6,733 bases of DNA from Spirochaetota bacterium (GTDB lineage: Bacteria; Spirochaetota; Spirochaetia; SZUA-6): positions 1 to 6,733 of the forward strand of contig QNBI01000115.1 in assembly GCA_003641675.1 (NCBI GenBank), written 5' to 3'. Shown here piece by piece: positions 6,733 to 6,733 of this stretch (position 1 is the stretch's first letter; each line of letters opens with the position of its first letter). A program made the translations under genes and the position numbers. Below the pieces are notes generated by a model. That model had not been told where the DNA came from, made no database searches, and saw nothing but the letters and a program-made list of their open reading frames with translations.

Positions 6733-6733
6733 A

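Overview
The window is about 6.7 kb of moderately AT-rich bacterial chromosome with normal Shine-Dalgarno sites. It carries four intact genes and one clearly decayed gene. Nothing in it fixes the species. The gene set (a divergent SDF-type carrier, a bacterial ARMT1-like DUF89 protein, an IolN-type creatininase-family hydrolase, a YihQ-like GH31 enzyme and a Gfo/Idh/MocA dehydrogenase relic) suggests a carbohydrate-scavenging, probably anaerobic bacterium. A spirochaete is my best guess, with clostridial or Thermotoga-like lineages as alternatives; this is inference with low confidence.

Layout. Positions 56-1282 (minus) encode a membrane carrier of the dicarboxylate/cation symporter (SDF) fold that lacks the usual substrate and sodium ligands. 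A short divergent intergenic region (1283-1393) separates it from 1394-2668 (plus), a DUF89/ARMT1-type metal-dependent phosphatase. An 87-base gap then holds a perfect LacI-family operator half a helical turn or so upstream of 2756-3865 (plus), a creatininase-family enzyme that I read as 3-dehydro-scyllo-inosose hydrolase (IolN). Its start belongs at 2756, not at the upstream ATG at 2735.

The stretch 3866-4730 looks empty or like a small orphan gene, but it is the corpse of a Gfo/Idh/MocA-family dehydrogenase. Its start codon lay 3 bases after the iolN stop, and recognisable pieces from N-terminus to C-terminus survive in three different frames with an internal deletion. It was therefore the second gene of an iolN operon. 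Convergent to it, 4731-6719 (minus) encodes a full-length GH31 alpha-glycosidase very close in sequence to E. coli YihQ sulfoquinovosidase, but two of the residues that bind the sulfonate are replaced (Arg to Gln, Tyr to Phe).

How they may work together (inference): a LacI-type repressor would control a small cyclitol or inosose unit (hydrolase plus dehydrogenase), now half dead. The GH31 enzyme would release a hexose from an alpha-glycoside that probably is not sulfoquinovoside. The phosphatase would clean up sugar phosphates. The carrier may import an unknown small molecule. No RNA genes, CRISPR arrays, insertion sequences or phage genes were seen.
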